From Antedon bifida (taxonomy: Eukaryota; Echinodermata; Crinoidea; Comatulida; Antedonidae), in assembly GCA_963402885.1 (NCBI GenBank), contig OY727099.1, positions 15,829,001 to 15,893,000 on the forward strand: DNA of 64,000 nucleotides, read 5' to 3'. Position 1 is the stretch's first letter, and the number at the start of each line of letters is the position of its first letter. The notes under the pieces were generated by a model. That model was not told the origin of the DNA. It saw only the letters and a program-made list of their open reading frames with translations, and did not search any database. A program made the position numbers and the translations under genes. Below, piece by piece: positions 32,015 to 44,133 of the stretch.

Positions 32015-34820
32015 ATGGCGTATGTTCCTATTGCTATTGCTTTGCAAGAAATCTGTCAAACACTTGAACAGTATGTGAATGGTAACATTGATAGAAATCT
32101 ATTAATGCCACTCCCAATGCGACTGGAGGTTATTATCGAAACGATAATCGGGCATGAAAATATCCGGTTAGAGGTAATCGATAATCTTGTAGCGAGTAAA
32201 AGAGCGATAGAAGAAGTCATTGGCCCAGGCCAGGTAGGAGACGAACATCCCACTACGAACTCTGCCATGATTCACACTGGCAGACCAGGACGGGCAAGAT
32301 TTGTGATCGGGCGTAGTCAGCTGCAGTTCTTTGTGGGTGCGTATTATTTTTAGGCCTCCTAGGTTTTGGGCCTAGGCCTATGTATCATTATCTACTTTAA
32401 TTATTTCTTGTCTTTGGTAAAGTGGCTACCATCGAAGTAAGTAATTCATTCATTAAATTAAATTCGTGTTACGGAAGCCATCTTCTTCTTGAAGAGAGTG
32501 GCAAACAGTCGTAACCAGCCGAGCCTTAAAAACAATTATTTTTTGTTTTTTACGCTCGGCTGATCATGGTTGTTTATCATCTTTGTAAGATAGTAGCACG
32601 AACATAGTGTGTTTAATACAAATTTAAAGTAGGCCTAACGACCTTTACTTTTATGTGAAACAAATTTTGTAATTTAAATATTAATATATTGCATGACAAA
32701 AGGTAGGTAGGTTGCATGATAGGTAGGCCTACTGTATTATTTTTTTAAAAATTATTATGAGGCTCTTGCAATAATAAGCATGTAGAGTCTTTTTTCTCTC
32801 GAAAATATTACCTTACAGTACAGTACTTTGAATTATTTCTTAGAATTTTCTAGCCAATATATTATCCAATTCCCATATAACAATTTAGTATTAATAATGA
32901 ACAAAATTTGGTGTTTTTGTAAACCTAATATTTTACTTTCCGTTCAGTCTTCTCTCCATAGTCAGTTATTTTCATTTACTTCGTAGACAACAACTTTACT
33001 GTTCAGGACATGAGTAAAATGTTTTCTGTAAGTAAAAGAACGATAGAAAGGAGGCTACAAGAATACAACATGACAACAAGAAACTACACAGATATTTCTT
33101 CCGAGTTTCTAGACGCGCGTATTGGCATGATAACCATGAATTTTCCAAGATCAGGTAGGTATTGAAAATATACAGAATGGCTTGTTTTGTTACGCGACGG
33201 ACTTTAGAATAGAAGAAGTACTCCTTCGACATGATAAGCATACAAAATAAGGATTATTTTTTGAAAGGTTGGGTTAGATACGATGATCGCATCATTTATT
33301 GATGGGATGGGATTCTTTCTAAATGATAGAGAGTAGTACCACTGTTTGTAGCGGTAGCTATTTGCATAGTTTGCTTATTTGTTTTTCTTTATTCATCATT
33401 TCATCTTAACACTAGGACTTAAGTCAATTGAGGCTCATTTGATGAAAGACGGCATACGAGTACGAAGAGAAGCATTGCGAGATTCTGTCAAAAGGGTTGA
33501 TCCCGTTGGGCGTCATTTGCGGTCTCTGCGTTGCATACGCAGACGAGTTTATTCAGTGCCATCTCCGTTGGCTCTGTGGCACATAGACGGGAATCATAAA
33601 CTAATAAAGTAGGTCTACACGTTTATGATATGTTATGATCAAAACAGATTCGTAGGCAACCCGACGCAGATATGAAAAATGATAATGTAAATGTAAGAAA
33701 TTTACATTTTATGATACAATAACATAAAAGTATTTTCAGTTTCCTTTATAATTGTCGTATGTTTGATTCTACAGATGGAGGTGTGTGATTCATGGAGGTA
33801 TTGATGGTTATAGTAGAGCGATAGTGTACCTAAAACTCAGTACAAATAACAGGGCATGCACGGTTCTAACTTGTTTCCAGGAAGCTGTCAGAAAATGGGG
33901 ATTGCCGTCGAGGGTGAGAGCGGACAAGGGGATCGAAAATGTTGATGTGGCTCGCTTAATGTTGAACCACCCTTCTAGAGGACCAGGCAGAGGTAGTTTT
34001 ATTACTGGAAAAAGTGTTCATAACAGCAGGATTGAAAGATTGTGGAGAGATGTATTTGAGGCTGTTATATGTTCCTGGCGCACATTCTTTAGCAGTTTGG
34101 AAACCATGGGTTGTTTGGACCCAGATAACGAGGCGCATATTTTTATTTTACATTTCATTTATGTACCCATTATTAATAGTATGTTGATGGATTTCCAACT
34201 GATGTGGAACAACCACAAACTGCGGACCGAGCACAACAAAACCCCAAATCAATTGTTCATAATGGGTATACAAAATATTGCATCCGATGCAAGCATCATA
34301 GCGTCTGAGTACTTTGAAGCCATACCAGAGGTAACGTGGAGTTGTATAAATTAAAGTAATAAATAAAACCTTCATTTTATACGGTATTCTTGGATTTAGA
34401 ATGTAAGGCGAACGGATGTTCGTATAATTTGTTTGTCGTAACAACTACGTTATTATAAACCTGTAACAAAAACTATTTTAAAAATAGTCTCCCCGACACA
34501 CACATTATACGTGAGAAACTACTTGTATAGTTAGCTGTTACCGTACACATTTTAATTTTACCGTGTCTTGTGTGATCTACCTAATCTTCTTTCATTATTT
34601 TGGCTTATTGTAGGAAAGTGTTCAGCAGTATGGTATAGATCCAAACTCACCCCTTCCAGAAGAAAATGATGGTATAGTTGTCCCTGACACTGCCTGTCCA
34701 ATGAATGATGAACAACTCTCTTTATTTAAGGATGAAATAGACAATGCGCTAAATAATGCAGTTGATATTTGGGATGCAACTCCTTATTTACGAGGCTTAG
34801 ATATTGTTTCTGAATTTTGA
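32015..34820 (+). CDS. IS3-like / rve DDE integrase (transposase), 5 exons, 481 aa
   Basis: Exons 32015-32336, 32987-33154, 33416-33608, 33775-34330 and 34614-34820 all have GT-AG borders and join in phase to a stop at 34818. Residues 1-107 are a helical head. Residues 108-164 contain a helix-turn-helix-like block ([20 protein letters not shown]). The catalytic core has [11 protein letters not shown] (D221), [26 protein letters not shown] (D278) and [14 protein letters not shown] (E315); the D278-E315 gap of 36 residues is near the integrase D(35)E spacing. The tail is acidic and ends [10 protein letters not shown]. The family joins element ends to target DNA in the nucleus. No stop or frame break is seen. 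The same protein type is scattered through fish and invertebrate genomes as unnamed integrase-core proteins. Confidence 0.9.
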
Positions 34821-35621
34821 TGAGTAATAATGACTATTGTGAATGTTTAAAATAGAAAATTATCATAATGCATATATTAATAATTTGGTTGGCATTTACA
34901 CTTTAGTATTGGAAATCAGGCTGTGTGAATATCGATTGTTTTGAAAAACAACTTATTCTCAAATGAATGTTAATGTTTTTATTAGTTAATTATATAGGCC
35001 TAAAAATAGCTGTGTAGATTGGGGATAGAGAGAGAGAGCATGTTGCACAATTTTACTGATTGGTGTATTTAATGACTGCCTTAATTGTTAATTAACAACA
35101 AGTTTCTTTAATTGTTAAAGAAAAACGTTTATTGCCATTAAATTGAAAAGGTTATTATATGTCCTAAAATCAATACCGTAGTCAACATATGATTTGCTTT
35201 AACATTTTTTCTACTGATGTGTAAACTAAATATGTTTGTTGAAAATAATGTTGTACTTAATGTTTCAAGAACTGCCGACACTAAAATGTTTAGAATCAAA
35301 TATTATATTTCATTTATTTAGATCTACCCTGTACAGGGGGTTTAAGAACTGGTATGCCTAATGTTTAAAACGGAAATAATATGAAAACGTATTAGCTCAT
35401 AACAACCCTTTCAACCATCGCTCATCTTCTTCTGTCATATATCTTTCCGTTATGTAAATACAAATTACCACCACTCTTTCTCAACGGTCACCTCCTCTAT
35501 CCACTCTCCATGTCCTAAATTGAAGCATTATGGATTTTGCTCTGTGATTGAACCAACCCATATCTACAGTAGAAAACTTTATTTAAAGTATGTCACTTGC
35601 TTTGTTCTGACCCACTTAGGT
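34821..35621. terminator. Intergenic region between the convergent genes
   Basis: About 800 bp separates the two stop codons. Poly(A) signals are ambiguous in this AT-rich DNA. A (GA)n-like patch lies near 35027-35038. Otherwise nothing is supported. Confidence 0.4.
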
Positions 35622-38600
35622 CTACACATTACCAAAAAACTGTTGAGAAAATGCCAAATCATACATATTGAACAGTGTGTCTTTTGGCGGCAGACTGCAT
35701 GTTAAACCTGGCCGTGGAAGTTGCATACTGTTAATACACGTGTTGGCAGACGGGAGAAAAGAACCTGCTGTTTCTGTAAATACTATTTGTGGATGGAGAA
35801 CAAAACCCAACACTGGTTCTTCATCCGTTCCGGTCACAAACTGCAACAGATGACCAAGCGTCAGGTGACCTCTTCTACCACCTATGAAAAAGAGAGGTAA
35901 AAGTCAAAACAAATCAAGTCATAACAAAACCCTTTTAGCCATCGCATCAGTAAGTGACTTGGCTTAAATGCTTTGAATAGTTTTAACACTGCATGTTCTG
36001 ATATGAATTAAAAGTAATGAGGTTTAAGAAAATTTGAAAAATGTCGGAGTAAAGCGAATTTATTTTGGTATGTTACGGTTATTGCTCTTTTTTGCCATTT
36101 TAGACACTGTTATTATATGGTTTGCGACGGCAACAACAAATACTTCACTTGTATAGCGGACACATCCACTACAAGTGTGCTCAATGCAATATTCCTTTAT
36201 TGTTTGTTTATTGTTTTCCACACATAATAAACTTAAAGTTAAATTGTACTAAACGAAAAGTGACTTCAGAAATACACATAAATAAATAAGGGTAAGTGTG
36301 TGGAAGCCAAAATAAGCTTGAGAACTTTAGGGCATGGCCACCGGTTAAAATAAGGGTTTAAACAAATAATGGATTGCATTATGCTACAGTAGGGCAGAAA
36401 AAGGAAAATATACGAACAGACAGTCTGTGTTTTTCTATAACTTATAACTTACTAGCAACCTCTCTGACGCAGTCCAGAAATCGGGCATATACAGAACTTT
36501 CAAATATCTTAGTGTTTGAGCCATCGCTGCCTTTAAAAGATGGCTTCAACAATTCTTTCATCTTTTTTACAGATAATAGTGCTGCAGGGCTGGGTCGAAA
36601 AAGATGAACAAATGTTGGTATGTGACAACAAAGCTATAGAAAATAATTAGATAAAATGGTAGACAAGTGAATTGAATTTACAATTTTCAGTTGATCATTG
36701 AACGCATTACATTATTGTTTCGAGCAGAGATGAAGCATTATAGTGATTGGATCTGACGTATGCATATCATTGTGTTTTAGTTACTTATTTAAAGATATGG
36801 ATCAGAAGCTTAAACTGGCAGTAACTGGTTTTGCGCTCTGTATATGTATATTGTAGCAGTACTGTACGACATACCTGATATATCCCCAACTTTGCGAGTC
36901 CCTTTCTTAAATTGGTTATGCACTCAGAAGGAGCACTGCTGTTGACGAGTTCGTCGATAAGGTCACTGTGCATGAATTGTGGCAATTTGCCATTCTGGAC
37001 AATACTCATAGCTGTTAAAAGATAACCATTTTTAAATACATTAAATCATTATAACAGTACCGTACTAGTAAAAAGAAACAAAATAAAACATACGGTATAA
37101 GGCTATTAGGAACCAATTTGGTGAAAACAATTGTTGCATTTACACGTCACACGTCAAGGAACCTCAAATAGCACCGTGAATCGCGTGATTTTATTGTAAG
37201 TAGACATTGAAAACCTACCCATTATTATGCCGATGTAGTAATATTCCTCGGGAACGTGTTCTTTCATACCGTTATCAAAATAACCATCTTTTATTGCTCT
37301 TAAAGCCAACACAAAAAATTCTTTCCTCGGGCCGCCATAATCGGCTGCTCTCTGTGTGTAAGATATGAAATTACTGTATAGCAACACGGTTAACATCTCA
37401 TTTTAACTAAAATGCTTTGAATATATTCGATTAGTTTTTACAAATTCAATTGTTTTTTTTTATTATCATTGTATTTCAAAAGGTTGATTTTATTTATTAC
37501 AATAAAAATTTATTTAATATACCTCATCATAGAATTGCACTTCCAGTGTTTTGCGGTAGTCGGCCATATCCCTAATTTCCGAAAAAGCAGTTGCAAGCAC
37601 ATCTTCTCTATTAATCATAATAAAATTTGTTTCCCCTTCGATTACCTCTGCTTCATCTTCTATCTCTAGTGGTCTTCCTGAAACAATAGCTTTTTGGTAA
37701 TAACGTAGCACTTCTACAGGATTCCCATTAATGTTGTGGGTATTGCAGTAATTCACGGTATCTTTGACAATTGTTTCAATAGTAGTAAGAGCAGGTTCTC
37801 GTTCGTTACGTTCTGGTTCGTTAACAAACTAAAAATAACAATTATTTTTGTAAATGATGATACTCATCAAAACCGAAAGCTATAGTACATACTCTTGCAA
37901 TAATACATAACTTCTATTATAACATAGCTAGGTAGCTTATCTTTTTCACTGAAATCGCACTATGTTTAGTTTTTTAGTTCTAAAAGTTGTTTATATAATT
38001 ATATTTAAATAATGAACTAGGAACTAGCTTCACAGACATTGAATGAGTAGTGCCTACGTACAATGTTTTCAACAATTTCTAAGTCTAAGTTCTGTTCTGT
38101 TCTGTTCTGTTCTAAGTTATCGGAGGCCGGTATTGGTTCGGTGGCCGGTATTGGTTCGGTGGCCGGTAGTCCCGGTTCCAGGTCACTGTCTGATGAACTT
38201 GAATCTTCGTTCTGGGGTTCAATAAGAGAAGATAATGTACAGTAATATTGCGTGGTCGAGTGAAAAAAAAGTTGTTAGCCTAAATTATGATAGAAATATT
38301 CAAATTAAGCATTTTGTTATGTTAAAAATGTATTATACAAATCAAATAAAAAAAGGAGAATATTGATAATATCTGAAAACCGGTAATTACCGGCAAGTCC
38401 GTATCGGGAAAATTGATTTTCAATTCTCGTTTCTGAAAACTGAAACTGATTACCAATACTACTTTCTTCTCTTTCACAGGTAATTACCATGCAATATTTG
38501 ATGTGCACTTTCATGTTCTTCATGGAAATGTCGGCCCTACAATTTAAACATTTTTCTCGGGCTTCCACTAATGGTATTTCTGCCTCCGGTATATCCCGCT

Positions 38601-40125
38601 GCAATGGGCGAATGTATAATTTTCCAGAACCAAATGTTCTAAGGTCTTGAACTTTACATGGCCCGTAATGGACAACAATCAGTTTTTTGCGATCACCTTC
38701 CTTTGCCATTGTTATCTCAAACCCTCCGCAATTTGCAAGCAACGGAAATGTTCTACAAAAACAAATTAAAAATAAATATGTAGAATTTTGTTCTCATTTG
38801 CAAAATGTCATAAGCATCATCATCATAGTTGATTATTTTCTCTTTAACAAACAGTATTTTGGCAAAATCACCACAGAAAACATTTCGATGTGAAAACATT
38901 AGAAAAATTATCTTACTTAAATACCAGGTTGCAAAAATCGTCTTGATTGCCTTCCGCTGGAAACACAATTTTCTTCTCGCCATAGCCGTTATCTTTCAGT
39001 TTTCGACGTTGGGCTACAGTAGGAACAGTTTCCATTTTGTGTTCCATGAGGCATACTAAAAATCTTCAATGTCAATGTTCTTCCTAACAAAGGATAAAAC
39101 ATCTTATAAAAACCATCTTTTATTAATATTAATAATCATTTCGGTCAATTAAGAAGATAAGACCTCCTTGTATTATTATTAGGCATGTTTTTGATTATTT
39201 TTGGTTAAATAGCAAATTTTGTTACATGGGCTAATTGTTGGAGGTTATCAAATATACAGATATGTTAGGAATTACATAACATCGTTATTCTTTTTATTAT
39301 ATGTTTAATAAAACTGTTAACATTTCAACTTTATATAAAAAATATACACCAATAAACCTGATTGGCAGTATTATCCGAACTCAACTATAACATGACGTAA
39401 TAACTGTACCGACCTAAATACATTACACACGACAGCTTCTAAACTCTCATTGTGAAAATACAATTAAAATTGATGCGATAAAACAATTACCATCGTACCT
39501 TTTCCAGATGCTTTACTACTGGTACTGTTGTTGCTATGACCCCTGTTATATGGGGTTTGTCTCTGAAATAATATTATATGTACACAGTGATAAAAACTCG
39601 TTCAAAATGTTAATTTTACTTGTAATACAAAAAATATATGATGTTTTACTGAACGGCCAGGTAAGTCTCCAACAAAATTAATAAAAATGTGATGGACAAC
39701 ATGTTAAAATGTGGCACCATTGTATTGAAAATTATTTAAACTGGATTGGTACAGGCTTGGAGCCACTTAATAAGCTATCTATCGGTACAATAGTAAACGA
39801 TTCGGGTGCCAAGAAGAAGGGGGTTTAGTAACATGATGCAACTTACATAATTTCGATTGAACAGTCGTCTGTGTTCACTCGCAATACTTTGGTCTATGCT
39901 AGGCGTACTGCTGGTGCTAGCACTGGAACTCAACGTAGATCTACTACTACTTCTGCTACTACTAGGCCTACTAGTACTAGCAGCATGACTAGTGGTTGTA
40001 GTAGTGCTACTAGTAGTACTAAGCTCACTACTACTATTGGAAATGGTAGCAGGCGAAGGAGTGTTTGTGATAGAATTTGCTAACCACTGCAGCACCTGCA
40101 AAACACTACGTAAATCATCTGACAT
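35622..40125 (-). CDS. HECT-type E3 ubiquitin ligase, transposon-borne, 10 exons, 637 aa
   Basis: Exons on minus: 40125-39847, 39562-39499, 39055-38917, 38752-38488, 38211-38062, 37828-37523, 37351-37219, 37011-36875, 36633-36453, 35881-35622. All borders are GT-AG and the 1914 coding bases keep frame. Layout: Ser/Thr-rich head (1-93), AQRRKLKDNGYGEKK near 130 bases into exon 3, a CCHC-like finger (C136, C139, H151, C155), an acidic PATEPIPATEPIPAS linker, then the HECT domain from INREDVLATAFSEI through LEVQFYDERAADYGGPRKEFF and FMHSDLIDEL to the C-lobe LLQFVTGTDEEPVLGF with catalytic Cys600 in PSANTCINSMQLP. It would pass ubiquitin from an E2 to a substrate. Similar G2E3-like orphan HECT genes are numerous in fish and corals. 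The exon 4/5 donor choice (38488) is set by phase; an alternative donor lies near 38397. Confidence 0.88.
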
Positions 40126-40394
40126 ACTGGATGATACCTGAAACGAATGAGTCCATACAACTTGTATTTACACTTTTTCACAATTTCACGTTAATTTATC
40201 ACATTTTAAGTTTATATACTAGAAAATCAATATTATTCCTAGAGCCTAGGCCTATATGGTTTAGAGCTATTTGGCAAAATAAAAAATAATTGTTCAGTGG
40301 TAGGCTTCTGTACTATTTATTATTAATAAATACAACCATTGATTAAAATATCGGTCTACGCACAATCGGAGGTTTATATATAATTTAATATAAG
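40126..40394. promoter_or_regulatory. Upstream region of the HECT gene
   Basis: Short AT-rich stretch 5' of the HECT ATG (40125-40123), ending at the candidate LTR. No core promoter motif is convincing. Confidence 0.3.
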
Positions 40395-41950
40395 TGTAAC
40401 CCTATGATTTTTATGAATATATTTTACCATTTATATCTTTCTGTTTGATTTTATTCATTTGAATGTATCTGTTTTTACAATGTATATAAATATAGTTTAT
40501 AGGTCAGTAGAAAAGAATGCAGCTTAATTGCAACAAAGGTTACCCCAAGTGGGTCAAAGTGACCACTGTTTGGGAAGTAAGGAATGTGTTTTGCCAAGTT
40601 GCTAGGCAACTAAGGTGATTATACCTCATTTCTGATGAGTATACATCACTTCCACTTGTGCCTGCTCACAAGAAACATCTATACATTTTTAACAACTTTA
40701 AAGGAAGTCACTTTTTCATATTTTGGCTCTTTTCTTAGGTAAGAACTATCAATTATATTATTTTATGTTTAACAAATGTGTTAATATAACTTAATTTGAG
40801 ATTTAAGCTTATGAAGATTAGGTTTATGCATTATGTTTGCATTGGCTCAATGCTTTAGATTAGTTATGTGATACTTAACTTTGATTATATTTTATAACTT
40901 TTGTGATACCATTTGCAATTGCGCTTGGTAATTTATGTTACTGTAAAGTAAGGTTCTGCAATCACACATTGTTCTCTCCCGTTTTAAGTTAAAGGGTCTT
41001 GAAGTGATTAACTTGCTTTTGCTAATACTTTTAATTTTATGAGTGTATCAGGACGATTCTGGTAAATGTGGGTCATTTACTAGATGGCAGTACACTCTTG
41101 GTATTGATTGACCTAGAGACAATTGGAGTGTGATTGTAGAATTGATACTATTGTATTATACACTTATTTTTTGATTTCCGCTTTATATGCGACATTTATT
41201 TTTATACATTTAATTACCTTTTAGTTTATAATTTAGTTTATTGAATGGATGCATTAACCATCCTGAGTTTATAATAGTCAGGTTAATATGTTGATAGACA
41301 CACGTTTGAATAGCTATTGCTATTATCCATTGCGTTGCAATGTAGTTATATTGGTATCAAGTATTAGCATACTTACCAAACGAAGTACCTCTAACTATAT
41401 AATGTAACTATTGTTTTAATGAGTAGTGTGAATAATCATATACCAATCAGTGTTAATCGAACCTGATGGTATTGACGGATTATATTTTATTTTGTTTAAT
41501 TGTCTATCATAGCCTAGGTTATTTTGCAAACATTGTGGTATTGTAATTATGTACCAAATGATATTTGATTTAAATTGTTTTATAGTTATATAGTATATGT
41601 ATATATTTTCTCTTTTCTTAGATGAGAAAACACTACTTTTGAAATTTACGAATCATTATTGCAATTATTACACCATTGGTCGGAACATTTCGTTGATAAC
41701 ATTTACTCTACTGTGGAACCTTTCAAGTCGGAATTGTTTCAACTGAAGACTCAATTTTAATATAAACTTTTAGTTTTGTGGACACTTTAATGTTTTATCT
41801 TGAGAACAAATAATATTGGTTTTATGTAAATTCCGACAAGTTGATGTCAAAGGAATAAATCTACATTTTTAATTTATAAGGCGTTTTCCTTGATTTGATT
41901 ATTTAATACTTCTTGGAAATTTTAGTTTCTTGCTAGAAACTCGGGTTACA
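40395..41950 (+). mobile_element. Candidate solo LTR (fossil), about 1.56 kb
   Basis: It begins TGTAACCC and ends GGGTTACA, a TG...CA pair with an 8-bp terminal inverted repeat as in LTRs. A TATAAATA word lies about 90 bp in, and an AATAAA signal about 95 bp before the end. No internal coding region and no second LTR adjoin it, and no clear target duplication is visible. If the call is right it inserted into the 13.3-kb element after that element existed, so it is younger. Family cannot be named. Confidence 0.35.
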
Positions 41951-42999
41951 AATGTAGGCCTAGGCTAGGCCTATGTGTAATAATATTATATTATAGCTGG
42001 ATAATTCCTATAATTAGTAATTTCAGCTACAAAATCCAGGTTCCAATCCTGGTCACCACTCATGGCACTAATTGTAGCTTTTTATAAAATAATGATAATA
42101 ATTCCAATATTAATAATTATTAGGGCCTAGGCCTAGCCTAGCCTAGGCCTAGCCTAGGGCTAGGCCTATACTATACAGAAAAGTATAACAATAACTTAAA
42201 CCATCATCAATTTCACCTACAAAATCGATAAAACACAGAATTTAAAATAATAATAATAATAATAAAACAGGAAAACACTATTAAACATTATTATATTTAT
42301 TTATCTACCTATCATCAGTATACGTACGGTACGTACCTTTTTTGGTCTTCCTGAGCTGAATCAATTCAATCAGCATCAATGTGTGAAAAATGACGAACTA
42401 CGCAGTTGAATAGCCCCCATAACAGCGTTGGGTTATTTAATGCATGATGAATAACAAAATAATTATGATTTAATAACAATACACATGTTTTTATTTAATC
42501 CATGATAAATATTCGTAAAATATGTTTATTCGGATATTTATTAATTACGTCTCCACTAAAGTCTATAAAACATAATGAATGTCATTATTTCAAATAAATA
42601 GGCCTACCCCGTAAACAAATGGAAGCGTCTCAACAACAGTTAATTTATGCATCATAGAGAACACAGAGCAGAAATGGCTCTAGGCCGGCCTCATCTAGCA
42701 GCCGCCGCACAGGAGGAGAGAGAAGCACGATACCAGCTCTCCCCCCCCCCCCACCCCTGTCTCTCCCCCACAGGCGGGTGAGGTGGGTGTTACCCCGGGC
42801 CTAGTTGTGGGGCGTAAAATTGTAACAGGCCCACAAGCTAAATTATATTATTTCATTCTGTTTTTTTTTTCATTATGTAAGTTTGTGATAATGTGTGTAA
42901 CCAGGGAGATGTAAAATAAATTTATAAATTAGTTTACATCTCCCTGTGTGTGTAACGTAGGCCTAGGCCTAAGTAAGTGTCATACAGTCGTAAAGTTGA
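41951..42999. other. Simple-sequence and spacer DNA inside the 13.3-kb element
   Basis: Contains a TAGGCCTA cloud (42120-42160), a short (AAT)n run near 42247-42263, a C-run (42740-42752) and a short inverted repeat around ACCAGGGAGATGTAAA (42900-42946, AGTTTACATCTCCCTG). No gene. Confidence 0.5.
42005..42062 (+). ncRNA. tRNA-like fragment (possible SINE or tRNA relic)
   Basis: CCAGG TTCCAAT CCTGG (42037-42053) would make a perfect 5-bp T-arm with a 7-base loop, matching a Pol III B box with one mismatch. The upstream half does not fold convincingly, so a functional tRNA is unlikely. Confidence 0.3.
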
Positions 43000-44127
43000 C
43001 ATTCACCCCCCGCCCCTCAATATTAAATCGGCGCCAACAGTTACAATTTAACAATAAAACAATAAATGTGCGAACAACTACCGTTTAAAACTTGTCGAGT
43101 GGAATATCTACACTTTACATGCGTAAATGCGAATGATGTACAAAACTGACTAGGATGGAAAGTATGAAAATTAAAAAATAGTATATCAACTGACATATAG
43201 GCCTACGTAAGCAGAGTCAAAAACTAACGTTTGAAAAGTTGTCGAATGAAATGTTATCACATGAAATCACGAACAAGCGAACGGTGTGTAATACTGGCCA
43301 ATCGAAAGTAGGTGATTGAAATGCAACCACTTTAACTCAAGTAAATACGTTCGGTGCGAAAAATCGCCATTTGGAAAGTCGATGCTTCAAATATCATGGT
43401 TTGAAATCACGAACAAGCGAACGGTGTGTAATACTGGCCAATCAAAAGTAAGTGATTGAAATGCAACCACTTTAACTCAAGAAAATACGTTCGGTGCGAA
43501 AAATCGCTGTTTGGAAAGTCGATGCTTCAAATATCATGGTTTGAAATCACGAACAAGCGAACGGTGTGTAATACTGGCCAATCAAAAGTAAGTGATTGAA
43601 ATGCAACCACTTTAACTCAAGAAAATACGTTCGGTGCGAAAAATCGCTGTTTGGAAAGTCGATGCTTCAAATATCATGGTTTGAACTCACGAACGGGCGT
43701 ATCGTGTGCAAAACAGTTGTTTCAACTGTTGAACAGACGAACGGTGTATAAAACAGGCAATGAATTAGAATTATAATTCGATGAACTAAAATTAAGATGC
43801 TTTGTTTGAAATGTTCATGAACTACATGATATGTTGATAAATGAGTTGGCTAATATATACTTGTATTAACGTTAGATTAATTCAATTATTGCTGCCTGGG
43901 CTCAACATTCTTTAGATGGTTTGTGTTATGGGTAGTTTGTTCGGCGTATTGTCGTTTGGGCTAGTGGTAGATGGTCACACATTGTATTGGATGGTGTAGA
44001 TACAAGGTGAATGGTTTAAGTTTTCATTGAACTGCATGAGATAATATTGGATGGTTTGAATTTTGTACGAATTAATTATTGGTGGATGGTATGTATTATG
44101 TATTTTTGGCGGGTTTGGCTTTCCATA
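43000..44127 (-). repeat. Right terminal inverted repeat of the 13.3-kb element
   Basis: Reverse complement of the left arm, longer because it has three rather than two of the 140-bp subterminal units (about 43262-43400, 43401-43546, 43547-43690). Otherwise the arms differ by scattered substitutions only. Confidence 0.92.
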
Positions 44128-44133
44128 TCATGC
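44128..44133. repeat. 6-bp target-site duplication, right
   Basis: TCATGC, the first bases of a minisatellite unit that continues to the right. Confidence 0.85.

Larger units (their letters stand above)
30795..44127. mobile_element. 13.3-kb DNA transposon with 1-kb TIRs, integrase gene and HECT E3 gene (IS3EU-like)
   Basis: The ends TATGGAAAGCCAAACCCGCC are identical and inverted. The inverted arms extend about 0.97 kb on the left and 1.13 kb on the right. A perfect 6-bp duplication TCATGC lies at 30789-30794 and 44128-44133. Inside are two convergent spliced genes, an IS3/rve-type DDE integrase and a HECT ubiquitin ligase. I see no DNA polymerase, ATPase, protease or capsid-like frame, so it does not look like a Polinton. 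A 6-bp duplication, long TIRs and an IS3-like DDE protein fit the IS3EU superfamily as I recall it. A candidate solo LTR (40395-41950) sits in a non-coding part. Both genes read without a break, so the element looks whole. Confidence 0.88.

Noticed and set aside
39871-40083. Plus-strand Ser/Thr/Arg-rich frame
   Set aside because: Opposite-strand shadow of the Ser-rich first exon of the HECT gene, which is supported by in-phase splicing.
30795-44127. Polinton/Maverick as an alternative name for the 13.3-kb element
   Set aside because: The 6-bp duplication and integrase would fit, but no DNA polymerase B, packaging ATPase, protease or capsid-like frame is visible, the ends do not start with AG, and the HECT gene is not a usual Polinton component.
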